This document shows positions 23,647 through 34,410 of a stretch of DNA of 64,000 bases, in pieces. The notes beneath the pieces are model-generated. The model was not told where the DNA came from and did no database searches. It worked only from the letters and a program-made list of their open reading frames with translations. The DNA comes from Perca fluviatilis (taxonomy: Eukaryota; Chordata; Actinopteri; Perciformes; Percidae), in contig NC_053114.1 of NCBI RefSeq assembly GCF_010015445.1, forward strand, positions 46,794,019-46,858,018, read 5' to 3'. A program made the position numbers and the translations under genes. Every line of letters starts with the position of its first letter. Position 1 is the first letter of the stretch.

Positions 23647-24159
23647 CAGTGTTTCTTAAATGGGGGTAGGTGTACCCCAAGGGGTACTTTGGAGGCCTGC
23701 AGGGGGGTACGGGAGCATTTTTCTCTAAGTTTTTGTGGCTGTTTTTTAAGTTTGTCACTTTTTCAAAGTTTTTGTTGCATTTTGTCACTATTTTCGACCA
23801 GTTCTTGCCTTCATTTCTTCCTTTTTTCTACTTTCTTCTTTTTTTATCCAAGTTTGTGTTGCTTTTTTGACACTTTTTTCGACGTTTGTCTTCCTTCTTT
23901 CTACTGTCTTTTTTTTACAAGTCTGTCGCTGGTTTTGAGACTATTTTCCACCTATTCTTGCCTTACTTCCTTCTTTCTACTGACTTTTTTTAGTTTTTAA
24001 GTTTTTTTTAAAACTTTTTTGTTGCCTTTTTCCATCAGCATTTAAATGGTTTTCAGTGACATGGCTGCTGTTTGGTAAATCTATCACTGGTCAGGGGGTA
24101 CTTGGCTTAAAACCCAATTCAAATGGGGTACATTATTGAAAAAAGATGGAGAACCGCTG
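23647..24159. mobile_element. hAT-type MITE with perfect 8-bp target duplication
   Basis: The ends 'cagtgtttcttaaatgggg' and 'aaaagatggagaaccgctg' are imperfect inverted repeats. The flanks ttctaata (23639-23646 and 24160-24167) are identical, the 8-bp duplication diagnostic of hAT insertion. The interior is T-rich with 'tttgtcacttttt' motifs and has no transposase. Confidence 0.88.
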
Positions 24160-24262
24160 TTCTAATACAATAATATAATGATTATTCTGCAGAATTAAGA
24201 CTTTTAGTAGTTTTTGAATGCAGGACTTTTACTACGGTAACAGGCGGTTATAAGCGACGTAC

Positions 24263-24458
24263 CTCAGGAAGTCCGGAGCCTTCGAGATCATGTTCTCGAA
24301 GTCGGAGAAGGAGAGCTTGGAGTCTCCGTCCAGGTCGGCCTCCTCGATGGATTTGTCACAGACCAGCGTGACTTCTTCGGGGGTTAAATCTCCTTTAGTC
24401 AGCTTGTTCAGAGTCTTCCTCAGATCCTCCTTACAGATGAAGCTGTCCCTGTTGAAGT
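24263..24458 (-). CDS. cib2: CIB2-like gene, exon 5 (EF-hands 3 and 4)
   Basis: The 196-bp exon has an acceptor (ccag) at its upstream edge and a donor gtacgt after 24263. It encodes [12 protein letters not shown], an EF-hand loop with Asp/Asn/Asp and a final acidic residue, and [12 protein letters not shown], the fourth EF-hand, ending KAPDFL. Its first two bases complete the Asp codon begun in exon 4, so phases match. The last short exon, expected to code about seven residues, was not found nearby. CIB proteins bind calcium and integrin tails; CIB2 is a subunit of the hair-cell mechanotransduction complex (family knowledge). Exons 1-3 lie on the other strand at 48676-51778. Confidence 0.85.
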
Positions 24459-24754
24459 CTGGACCGGAGAAGCACAACGTTACAGCAGACTGACATCAGA
24501 CACAAAGGTTGATGCTAGAATCAACCCGTTCTCAAAGGATGAAATATTTTGAGACAAAAGTCTGAATAATTTTATAGGGAAAAAATTGACAAAAGTTGTA
24601 AAATTGAGAAAAATGAGTTAGAATTTTTTGGGAGAGAAAAAGTATTAAGTAAGTATTAATTTGTTGTCTTTTCGACGCATTGACAAAAGTTGTAAAATTG
24701 AGAAAAAGACAAAATATTTTGAGACAAAAGTTGGAATATTTTTAGGGGGAAAAC

Positions 24755-24927
24755 ATTAGTTTATTGTCCCTGTAGGGAAATTAGGTTGCAGACAGAAAGT
24801 CCATGGTGTGTTTGTCAACAGACAACAACAGAACAACATTTTACAATTTGGAATATTTTGAGAAAAAAGTCAGAATATTTTTAGGGTCTAAAGGTCTCAC
24901 CGTAGATCTTGACGGCGTAGACGGTTT
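24755..24927 (-). pseudogene. Partial duplicate of exon 4 donor end and following intron
   Basis: Bases 24755-24900 match 25689-25836 (intron side) and 24901-24927 match the last 27 coding bases of exon 4 with two differences, including the gtgaga donor. The rest of exon 4 is absent. The open frame across it reads ETVYAVKIYG where exon 4 has [10 protein letters not shown]. There is no acceptor that I can defend, so it is treated as a dead fragment. Confidence 0.7.
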
Positions 24928-25371
24928 CGCCTTTTTCGTCGACTTTTCCATCGCCTTTATGTCGCATTTTCATATTTTGAGACAAAAGTTGGAATATTTT
25001 TACAGGGAAAAATTGAGAAAAAGACGAAATATTTTGGACAGTGGCTGTCAGCGTCTGAAGCAATGAAAAAAAATCCCCTTCAGCGTGTTAGTAGAAGGTA
25101 GCGCGGAGAGCAGCAGCTCCACAGGCTTTAGAGAGTAGTATATAAGGGGGGATACCTCGTAGGGAGGTTGGTCGGGGGGGGAGGATGGGTCAGACACAGG
25201 ACTTTGACCCAGGAGACCGGGGGATCGGGTCCCGCGTGTGTCTTTAACCGTCCCGTTATTCCCGTGTGTCACAGAAACCCACAGTGAGCCCCCCCACGAC
25301 CTTCTCCTGAACATAACAGCATCGAAAGTGACGCCAATAGTCCCGACCAACCACGTTTAGATAGAACGCGT

Positions 25372-25483
25372 TATATGGCGCTAAAGGAGACTTTTAGCGT
25401 CAATAACAACACCAAAGGTCACCTGACCAAAGGTCACCTGACCAAGCATCCGTATTTTACCAGATGGGAGTGAGAATCTGTTG
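25372..25483 (-). mobile_element. Truncated copy of MITE family M1
   Basis: On the minus strand it reads 'caacagattctcactcccat' into 'gcttggtcaggtgacctttg' and 'gacgctaaaagtctccttta', as in 5834-6031. The far terminus is missing where it meets the dispersed repeat at 25345. A 15-bp duplication ('aaggtcacctgacc') is internal. Confidence 0.7.
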
Positions 25484-25836
25484 CTAGAACAGGCGGTCCG
25501 AAGGGAAAAAGTCTAAACTCTTTTGAGGAAAAAGTTTGAATTGTTTGGGAGGGAAAAGGTATTAAAGTTTTGAAAAGTAGTCGGCGATACTGAGAAAAAA
25601 AAAGTCAAAACAGTAAAGTGACTTTTGAGAGAAAAATTCGAAAAAAAATATGAATATGTTGCGAAGAAAGAAGAAGAAATTATTCTTAATTAGTTTATTG
25701 TCCCTGTAGGGAAATTAGGTTGCAGACAGAAAGTCCATGGTGTGTTTCTCAACAGACAACAACAGAGCAACATTTTAGAATTTGGAATATTTTGAGAAAA
25801 AAGTCAGAATATATTTTTAGGGTCTAAAGGTCTCAC

Positions 25837-25984
25837 CGTAGATCTTGAAGGCGTAGATGGTTTTGAGTTCTCTGGGAGAAGTTTCGCAGAGAGCAGAAAA
25901 CATGTCGACGAAGTCGTTGAAGCTGAGGTTCCCGAGTCCGTCCTCGGAGAACGTCTCCACGATCCGGTCCCTGAACGGGTTCTC
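25837..25984 (-). CDS. cib2: CIB2-like gene, exon 4
   Basis: The 148-bp exon lies between an acceptor (gacag) at 25985 and a donor (gtgaga) at 25831-25836. It encodes [16 protein letters not shown], then [15 protein letters not shown] and [14 protein letters not shown], the region of EF-hand 2, which is degenerate in this family. It begins in phase with the end of exon 3 (MPELK at 51778) and ends one base into the Asp codon completed by exon 5. The 'FNDFVDMFS' and 'RELK' wording is closer to CIB2 than to CIB1, CIB3 or CIB4. Confidence 0.87.
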
Positions 25985-26169
25985 CTGTCGGGACAAACAC
26001 AGACATACTGAGGAAAAAGTCCCAAATAATTTGACAAGATTTTCAAAAACAAAAAAGTTCAAACCTATTAAGAAAAAAAGGTTAAAAAAAATTGACAAAA
26101 ATTCGGATGACTTTGAGCAAGTCGTACAATTTTCTTTTGAAATAGAAATTCAAGAAAAAATCCCAAAAG

Positions 26170-26340
26170 AATTGACAAGATATTTGACAAAAGTACGGAG
26201 CCCCCCTGGTCCCACTTTGTCAAAAAAAATTTATTATAACTATCTCGTGGCCACGAGATAATTCTTCTTCATATTTTATAGCCTATATTTATACTTTTTA
26301 CATGTATATATGTCACAAAGTGGAGCCAGGCAGCCAGAGT
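26170..26340 (+). repeat. Intron 3 segment repeated at 51965-52420
   Basis: It shares 'ggagcccccctggtcccact', 'ataattcttcttcatatttt' and 'gccaggcagccagagttttc' with 51965-52420, in the same window orientation. Relative to the direction of the gene, the two copies are therefore inverted. Confidence 0.8.
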
Positions 26341-26740
26341 TTTCTTATGTTGTATATAGTGTGGTGTTTTATGTTGTATATAGTGTAGTGTTTTATGTAG
26401 CCAGAGTGTGGTGTTTATGTGTTATAGTCAGTGGTTATGTTTATATAGTGTGGTGTTTATATGTTGTATATAGTGTGGTGTTTTATGTTGTATATGTGGT
26501 GTTTTATGTTGCATGTGTGGTGTTTTTGTTTTGTGTGTGGTGGTTAGTATATGTGGTGTTTTATTTGTATATGAGTGTGGAGGTGTTATATAAGTTTATA
26601 TATGTGGTAGTTTTTATGTTGGGGATATGGTGTGGTGTTTTATGTTGTATATAGTGTGGTGCTTTATTTTGTATATAGTGTGGTGTTTTATTTTGTATAT
26701 AGTGTGGTGTTTCGGGTGTTTTATTTTGTATTATGAATGG
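26340..26740 (+). repeat. 24-bp satellite, short degenerate arm
   Basis: Units of 'tgtatatagtgtggtgtttt' plus atgt, partly decayed in the middle. The orientation is the same as in 52416-56300 and opposite to 27237-28499. Confidence 0.85.
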
Positions 26741-26747
26741 CTGAGAC

Positions 26748-27125
26748 ACAAGGAGGAAAGAGGAGCGGAGAGGGGACGGAGCACAGATAGACGGGCAGGA
26801 CAGCAAATCGGCGCGTTGGCGTTGTGGCCCGAACGGGAAAAGCAGAGTGGACGTTGCGTGCTGCTGGCCCTCTTCCCCCCTCCCTCAAACAGAAAAGGGT
26901 AAAGACTGTAGTCCCTTTCTCTATAGACTGGTTCAAATCAGATTTTCTAGTTTTGCCTAAATCGCACTCGCACAACGCCAACGCGCCGATCCTCCAAACA
27001 TCCACAGCTGTCCTCGGGTCCGCTGTCCTGCCCGTCTATCTGTGCTCCGGTCCTGCACTCCTGTAGCGTCCCTAACGTTTTTCGCTCTCTATCCGCTCCT
27101 CTTTCCTCCTTTGTGTCTGCTTCCA
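26748..27125. repeat. Inverted repeat (foldback core) between opposed satellite arms
   Basis: The left arm 'gacacaaggaggaaagagga', 'gcacagatagacgggcagga' and 'cggcgcgttggcgttgt' (26748-26830) is mirrored at 26974-27120 by 'acaacgccaacgcgccg', 'tgcccgtctatctgtgctcc' and 'cctctttcctcctttgtgtc'. With the satellites on either side, 26.3-28.5 kb is one large palindrome. The loop (26830-26974) has no gene that I can name. Confidence 0.8.
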
Positions 27126-27236
27126 TTCATTATCAAATGTGGAGCGCGTTCCGGGCTCCTCTCAGCATTCTCCTGATGAGATCTGCCTCCAGGTGCGCTG
27201 GGAGGAGTCTTCAGTTCTGTGCGCGGGCAAAACCAA

Positions 27237-28499
27237 AACACCACACTATATACAACATAAAACACCACACTATATACAACATAAAACACCACACTATATA
27301 CAACATAAAACACCACACTATATACAACATAAAACACCACACTATATACAACATAAAACACCACACTATATACAACATAAAACACCACACTATATACAAC
27401 ATAAAACACCACACTATATACAACATAAAACACCCGAAACACCACACTATATACAGCATAAAACACCACACTATATACAACATAAAACACTACACTATAT
27501 ACAACATAAAACACCACACTATATACAACATAAAACACTACACTATATACAACATAAAAACCACACCATATACAACATAAAAACTAAACACCACAAAACA
27601 TAAAACACCACCTATATAAGCTAAAACACCACTATAAACAAAAACATACCTCCATATACAAAATAAAACCACTATATACAAATAATACCTATATACAACA
27701 TAAACCCACTATATACATAAAACAACACCACATAATAATAAAACACCACTATATAAACACATATACAACATAAAACACCACTAAAACACCACACTACATC
27801 CCCTATAAATAAACACACTATATACAGTAAAAAAAAAAATAACACCACTATAAAAACCCAATATAACTAAAAAAACCTATATACAAATAAAAAACATACA
27901 AATAATAAAAACAATAAAAAAAAAAAAAAAAAAAATAAAAAAAAAAAAATACACAAAAATAATAATAAACATAAAATAAAAAAAAATAAAAACTAAACTA
28001 AACCACACATAACTACAACTCTAAAATACAACTCTATACACATACACTAATACTCCAATTATAAAAAAACACCAACACACAAAGCAAAAAACATAATAAA
28101 AAATAAAATAAACATAACAAATACAAAAATAACAAATACAACTCCTATATAATAAACTATATACAATAAAACCCACCACCTATATACAGATAAAACACCT
28201 ATATACAACATAAAACCCTATATACATAAACAACAAAACCCTAAACAACATAAAACAATACTAATAAACCATAAATAACACTAAATCCCACTATTAACCC
28301 CGCATAAAACACAAAATACACAATACACCTTCACCCCACCTATATACACATAAACCTCCATACAAAAAAACACCACACTATATACACTAACCCTACAAAA
28401 ACCAAACACCACACTATATAAATAAAAACACCACACAATAACAAAAAAACACCCCATATACTATAAAACACCACCACTAAACAACAAAAACAATTACAC
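27237..28499 (-). repeat. 24-bp satellite, inverted arm running into the N gap
   Basis: The first 350 bp are clean units of 'aacaccacactatatacaac' plus ataa. From about 27600 the units decay into A- and C-rich text with almost no G, full of short deletions and a poly-A run (27910-27950). That pattern is more like poor consensus sequence than biology. Confidence 0.85.
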
Positions 28500-28893
28500 N
28501 NNNNNNNNNNNNNNNNNNNNNNNNNNNNNNNNNNNNNNNNNNNNNNNNNNNNNNNNNNNNNNNNNNNNNNNNNNNNNNNNNNNNNNNNNNNNNNNNNNNN
28601 NNNNNNNNNNNNNNNNNNNNNNNNNNNNNNNNNNNNNNNNNNNNNNNNNNNNNNNNNNNNNNNNNNNNNNNNNNNNNNNNNNNNNNNNNNNNNNNNNNNN
28701 NNNNNNNNNNNNNNNNNNNNNNNNNNNNNNNNNNNNNNNNNNNNNNNNNNNNNNNNNNNNNNNNNNNNNNNNNNNNNNNNNNNNNNNNNNNNNNNNNNNN
28801 NNNNNNNNNNNNNNNNNNNNNNNNNNNNNNNNNNNNNNNNNNNNNNNNNNNNNNNNNNNNNNNNNNNNNNNNNNNNNNNNNNNNNNNNNNNNN
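28500..28893. other. Assembly gap (394 N)
   Basis: All bases are N. The gap interrupts or ends the inverted satellite arm; the sequence after it is unrelated to the satellite. Confidence 1.
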
Positions 28894-28989
28894 CAAGGGC
28901 TCAAAATGGCTGTTATTTCAAATAGCGTGAGCATATTTTAAACCAAACTTGTTAACGGGTTTCTGAACCGGTTAATGAGGCTCAGTGAC

Positions 28990-31060
28990 CGTCAAGAAAT
29001 TTTTAGTTTTCGCCATCCCTACTCCTTAATCCAAAGAATAGCCTCTCTCCATCATAAATGTGAGGCCTCTTAATGGTAAGCGTGTCGCAGATGAGAAGTC
29101 TATAAATAACACACGTGTAGCTATCATTTGGCTAACTGAGGTGACAGCAACATTATGTGGAGCATATACAATAGGCGTCATCAGTGCTCCTTTCTGTCCT
29201 GTATGCAAATTGTAAAGGGTCAATCACCCCTTGCACATCTCGTAGAACATGTTTTAAGACAATCTTCTCAAGACTTTTCATTACAATTGATGTTAGGGCA
29301 ACTGGACGATAGTCATTTAAGGCAGAGGGTTTTGCCACTTTTGGTACTGGCACTATCAGTGAGGTTTTATAGGCCTTTGGAATGTAATGTGTGTCAAGAG
29401 AGATTTGAAAAAGCTGCCCAAATATAGGGCTAAGTTGTTCCCTACACTCCTTTAGGACCCTTCCTCTGATCTTATCAGGACCAGCTGCCTTTTTTGGATC
29501 AATCTTTTTGAAGATTCTATGCACCTCCTCAGCTGTTACAACCAGGGGAGGGCCACCATGAAGTTGTTGTCTGATAGAATTACGCTCTGAGGAGAAATCT
29601 GATGTATCAAATCTTGCATAAAATTCAATCATTTGCAAGGATCAGATCATCTACATTTGTATTAATGTGGCTTCTCCTCACCTCCTTCCCTATCATTGTG
29701 TACATCCTTTGCCATGCCTGTTTTAAGTCATTACCCCTCATTTTCGCCTCAATCTGTAATTTATATTTATGCTTACACATATTAGTTAAATGCCTTATTT
29801 CCCTTTGTACAACCTTCATCTGGGCCATATTCCCTTGTTCAAAAGCTTCCCTTTTCCTTTTTAGTGCTACTTTGAGTTCTTTATTTACCCATGGTTTATC
29901 GTTGGGAAAAACTTTAATGTGTTTGTCTGGAATGACACATTCCACACAAAACTGAAAATAATCTGTCACCACGGAGTTTAATTCCTCCAGATCCCTGCAA
30001 ATGACAAAGAAGGTGTCCCATATTGTACAGTCAAAGCAGCCTTTAAGGCTCTCAATCACCTCGTCACTCCACTTCTTAATTGTCTTAATTTCGGGCTTGC
30101 TGGATTTAAGTTTCTGTTTGTAATACGGAACGAGATGAATCACGTTGTGATCGGAATCCCCCAGTGGCGGTTTTGCATAGCCCTTATAAGCCTCTTTAAT
30201 GTTCCCAAAGCATAGATCGAGTGTTCTTTCTCCTCTCGTGGGACATTCGACATATTGATAGTAATTAGGCAGTACCTTTTTTATAGAACAACTATTGAAA
30301 TCTCCAAGTATAAATTTGGACGCATCAGGTGCGATATTTTCTAACTTGGCCACTGTGTCATAAATTATGCTTACCGCGGTCTTGGTGTTAGCACGGGGAT
30401 GGATATATACAACAGGGACAAACACTTGTCCAAATTCCCTGGGCAGGTAATGAGGCCTAAATGACAGGGATAAAAGTTAAATATCCTCCGAGCAATGAGA
30501 GTCTCTGAATGTGACGTTATTACACCACTCCTGGTTAATGTAAACACACACTCCCCCACCCAGATTTTTGCCCGTCACCTGTGGATCACGGTCCAGTCTT
30601 ATAGGGTCACTAAATCCTGTAATCTTAAGTATAGATTTATCAATAGACTCCCTGAGCCACGTTTCGGTAAAGCACAGCAAACAGCTTTCTCTGTACTTTG
30701 AGAGGTACCTCGCTGCAGTCTGCAGCTCCGTGAGTTGCTTGGGCAGAGAGCGGGTGTTTGCCAGAGTCCTCTTTTCCTCGGTGTTTTCGTTGCTCTCCTA
30801 CATTCCTCCGGTAGGTCGAGTGGAAAGTTTCCGCAATAACACTGCTCCCTCACTTGCCAGAGCTGGTCTCGGCTGTAGCGGAGAATTCCATTTATCGAAG
30901 CGGTCTGCTCTGCCGCGTAGCCCCGTAAAATTTGTAAATGGATGGCGATAGGCAACAACAGGATTGTCAGGAAAACAAAGAAAAGTCCTGTTAAGGAAGG
31001 CATCTTGCCTTCCTTAACTTCTCTCCTCCCTCAGCACTTTACCAATCTATGCTGATGTTG
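28990..31060 (-). mobile_element. Rex/CR1/L2-group LINE, broken and RT-truncated
   Basis: On the minus strand, reading down from about 31060, a 5' frame (30599-31003) is followed by the endonuclease: CFTETWL (30477-30680) then ILGDFNSC and GDSDHNVIHL (29625-30425). The reverse transcriptase start is at 29153-29638, with DPKKAAGPDKIRGRVLK, NDYRPVALTSIVMKSLEK and DPLQFAYR. A last piece in a different frame has LFIDFSSA (29026-29223), and then the similarity stops before the FADD/YADD block. The element is 3'-truncated and frameshifted, close to the N gap. Clade placement is inferred from motif style. Confidence 0.85.
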
Positions 31061-31655
31061 ATAACTGGGTTTGTGTAAAAAAAATAAACAACAACAACGA
31101 CGAACTACAATCAAACAAACAAATTGACGTGCTGCAGGCACTCGTCGCCGCTGTGCAGCGCCGGAAGTTGGTGTTAGTTGTTAGTTGTGTGTGTGTGTGT
31201 GTGTGTGTGTGTCTGTGTGTCTGTGTATGTTTCTTGGCGGAGGTGTCTGTCCACAATAAACAGTTCATAGTCATTGAAATGTGTTCAGTGAACCAAAGTC
31301 TCCTCCATCAAACGTCAGACGTCAACAACATGTCACCAACTGGGGAACTCTGTTAGCTAAATCCAGCCCCAGTTTCCCTCCTCTGATTCCCAACAGGAAG
31401 TGACGTGAATGCTGATGTTTCACTGGGACATTTTTTTTTTCGATGTCTATGAACGCAGCATTCATCAAGACAACCACAGTTAGTCTCGCTCATGACCAAA
31501 CTTACTACCTGTTTTCTATTTGTATGTTTGCCTGTCCTGATCCGTTCTCTTGCGCCTCCAGCTGCCACTGGAACCTGACTCCTGCTTCTGCTCCACTCCT
31601 GCCATCCACTGACCAGACAACCACCACTGTATAGCTCACCACTACTCAACCAAAA
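31061..31655. other. Non-coding with a (GT)n microsatellite
   Basis: A (GT)n run lies at 31186-31226. The 23-bp string 'ctcctgccatccactgacca' occurs at about 31597 and again at 31674. No gene was recognised. Confidence 0.5.
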
Positions 31656-31699
31656 GATTGCGCTCATGGTACCACTCCTGCCATCCACTGACCAGACTA

Positions 31700-32387
31700 C
31701 CTAAAAATAGGAACATGAGGCTACAATTTGCACGAGCTCACCAAAATTGGACAGTTGAAGACTGTAAAAATGTTGCCTGGTCTGATGAGTTTTCTGGATT
31801 TCTGTTGAGACATTCAGATGGTAGAGTCAGAATTTGGCGTAAACAGAATGAGAACATGGATCGGTCATGCCTTGTTACCACTGGGCAGGCTGCTGCTGGT
31901 GGTGTAATGGTGTGGGGGATGTTTTCTTGGCACACTTTAGGCCCCTTAGTACCAATAAATGCCACAGCCTACCTGAGCATTGTTTCTGACCATGTCCATC
32001 CCTTTATGACCACCATGGACCATCCTCTGATGGCTACTTCCAGCAGGATAATGCACCATATCACAAAGCTCACATCATTTCAAATTGGTCTCTTGAACAT
32101 GACAATGAGTTCACTGTCCTAAAATGGCCCCCACAGTCACCAGATCTCAACCCAATAGAACGTCTTTGGGATGTGGTGGAATGGGAGCTTCGTGCCCTGG
32201 ATGTGCATCCCCCAAATCTCCATCACCTGTTAGACCCTCTCCTCTCAGTATGGGCCAACATTTCTACAGAATGCTTCCAGCACCTTGTTGAATCAATGCC
32301 ACCAAGAATGAAGGCAGTTCTGAAGGAGAAAGGGGGTCAAACACGGTCTTAGTAGGGTGTTCCTAATAATCCTTTAGGTGAGTGTAG
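31700..32387 (+). mobile_element. Tc1/mariner transposon, 5'-truncated and frameshifted
   Basis: The transposase begins mid-protein with [19 protein letters not shown] and WSDEF (first Asp of the DDE triad), [10 protein letters not shown] and GGVMVWGMFSWHTLGPLVPI. The frame shifts near 32025. In the next frame come YFQQDNAPYH (second Asp), WPPQSPDLNPIERLWDVVE (third acidic residue) and CFQHLVESMPPRMKAVL, with a stop at 32350-32352. The 3' terminal repeat 'cctaataatcctttaggtga' ends near 32387. The 5' terminal repeat and the N-terminal DNA-binding domain are missing, so it cannot move by itself. Confidence 0.9.
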
Positions 32388-32928
32388 AATGCTCACATGG
32401 TACCACTCCTGCAAACAAAATGTAATCAACTTGGTACTTTGAATAAAATCTATTAATTTTCACGCTCTGCGTTTATGTCTGCATTTGGGTCCAGCTCTTG
32501 TTTTGAACGTAACAGTTTGCTGATGGTACAAATTTATTTTGCTCTGGTGATGACCTGGGGCAGCTTTTGGATACAGTGGAAAAAGAGCTGGAAGGCTTAA
32601 AAAGATGGTTTGATATTAATAAGTTGTCTTTGAATTTGAATAAAACTAAGTTCATGATATTTGGAAATGAATAAAAATGAGTATGAAGTAAATATCATCA
32701 TGATAGAAAATGTGGAACTAGAAAGAGTCTTAGAAGTGATTATAGACCACAGATTATGCTGGAAACCACATATCAAACAAGTTAAAACTAAAGTATCAAT
32801 ATCCATTATTATATAAAACGAAAGATGTGCTCAATTCAAATTCACTACATGTATTGTACAGTTCCTTAATATTGCCATACATTACATATTGTGTGTCATA
32901 TGGGGAAACATGTACAAAATAAATCACT

Positions 32929-33007
32929 AACCCTATTTTTATATTACAAAAGAGAGCAATAAGACTCATTAAATTGCTCTGTATTGTAATATAAAAATAG
33001 GGTTAGA
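32929..33007. repeat. Inverted duplication (hairpin) in the LINE fragment
   Basis: 'taaccctatttttatattac' and its mirror 'gtaatataaaaatagggtta' flank a short loop, with arms of about 33 bp. The second LINE copy at 37310 has only the left arm, so the right arm is a local inverted duplication. Confidence 0.75.
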
Positions 33008-33344
33008 TGTTTTTGGTACTTTCCCCCCGATGTTTTTGACGATTTTTCAATGTTCTTTTATAAATGTTCTCTTCAAATGCTATAAAATTGAATACAACAC
33101 CCAAATCCAATGAAAGTAGTGAACTGATTATTAATTTGACTTGTTAAGAACGTTGTAGGGAACCATCCATGTTGTCCACAATATGGTTGAAAGAAACCCA
33201 AATTTCTGATGTAGAAAAGGTCAACAGGAGGGCTAAACGTAGAGACTTGGTGGAAGCCAAAACTATGCAAATAATGTACAAAGTCAAAATGGTTCCAGAG
33301 TCTCTCCAGAAGCAGTTTCAGATTAGGGGAATGTGCATGTTCAC

Positions 33345-33711
33345 TAGAGGTGTTGAAATTAATCAAATAATGGATGCATCAAATCGTGGACGATGCTGCA
33401 TCGATAATCGTCCGGCTCATAATCGATTATTTCTGTTTATAATGTAATGTAGGCCTAACAACATTTCTGTTTACATATTCTGGTGTGTTTGGCACATTCA
33501 GGAAGTGCCATGTACTCAGTGCTGTATAGTTTTATGTATCCAGTTTATTTAGTATCAGAGCACTGCAGAATGTTTGGTTTTTGAATTAAATATCCTACAT
33601 GGCTTTAATAGAAACATTTATTTGATGCATCGAGATATCAAATCAAATTGAATTGCTGACATGATAATCATAATCGAATTGAGATGAGATCATTGAAGAT
33701 TCACACCTCTA
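33345..33711. mobile_element. hAT-type MITE, 8-bp target duplication
   Basis: The ends 'tagaggtgttgaaattaat' and 'gaagattcacacctcta' are inverted. The flanks are atgttcac (33337-33344) and atgttcat (33712-33719), 7 of 8 matching. The interior has 'gatgctgcatcgataatcg' motifs and no ORF. Confidence 0.85.
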
Positions 33712-34126
33712 ATGTTCATTTAACCTGGCCAAGAAAAGCGTATGCGTGCAAGACAAATAGTTTCACATTTAATATGGTACAAGAATACAAAATACAGGCT
33801 ACATGATGTGCAGAATAATGGGCAATTACAAATGCTGGTACGTAGTGAGGTGAAAGTAAGTCGATGGATGTGCAATATACACGAACAGTTATACCGCGTG
33901 TTCAAAATCCAACATGGCTGCCCCCTGCATCAAGAGTAACCTAAAGTAATAAGCACTTCTGTCTTATATGTGTCACTAAATCACACAGTTCACACAGGCA
34001 TGTTCAACTTCTATCTAAAACGGCGTAATGCATCGTTATCAACTGGTATTGCAAACAATAGCTAACTGGGCTAGAGCTAAGAAAAACAATGAAAATCAGA
34101 AAGATAAAGATTAGAGCAAATGTGAA

Positions 34127-34131
<5 letters not shown>

Positions 34132-34173
<42 letters not shown>

Positions 34174-34192
34174 TATATGTATATATATATTT
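34132..34192. repeat. (TA)n microsatellite
   Basis: A TA-rich run with acatatat interruptions begins directly after 'agattagagcaaatgtgaaa'. The same lead-in precedes the minisatellite at 37719. Confidence 0.9.
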
Positions 34193-34243
34193 CAGCAAAA
34201 AGAGTAATTGTTATTGGTCGCCTGTCAAGAAAGAGCTTGACGT

Positions 34244-34410
34244 GGGTCGACCTCTAGCTCACCCAGTAAGAGCATACGCCCCATGTAGGCCGAGTCCTTT
34301 GCAGCGCCGAGGGTTTGAATCCGACCTGCTGCCCTTTGCTGTGGGTCATCCCCCATCTCTCTCCCCCTTTCCTGTCTATCCACTGTCTCTATATAATAAA
34401 GGGAAAAGCC
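34244..34410 (+). mobile_element. tRNA-derived SINE (S1-related)
   Basis: A head 'tctagctcacccagtaagag', a B-box-like 'gggtttgaatccgacc', a body 'ctgccctttgctgtgggtca' and a tail 'ctatataataaagggaaaag' ending in an A-rich stretch. Confidence 0.7.

Larger units (their letters stand above)
24536..25690. other. Intron 4 of the CIB2-like gene
   Basis: The intron is rich in 'gagaaaaaagtcagaatatt' type low-complexity repeats. It contains a partial copy of the exon 4 donor region (24755-24927), a dispersed repeat (25240-25345) and a truncated M1 MITE (25372-25483). Confidence 0.6.
32505..34130 (+). mobile_element. LINE fragment (copy 1), interrupted by MITEs
   Basis: The translated stretch from 32510 resembles the palm/thumb region of a Jockey-group LINE: FCSGDDLGQLLDTVEKELEG, WFDINKLSLNLNKTKFMIFG, then WKPHIKQVKTKVSI and YITYCVSYGE, with stops and frameshifts. 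After 33205, MYKVKMVPESLQKQFQIRG is the C-terminal region. An M2-like segment (about 33007-33230) and a hAT MITE (33345-33711) interrupt it. A second copy of parts of it lies at 37165-37719. Confidence 0.7.

Noticed and set aside
28477..28934. Open frames of about 140 residues around 28.5-28.9 kb
   Set aside because: They consist almost entirely of N bases.
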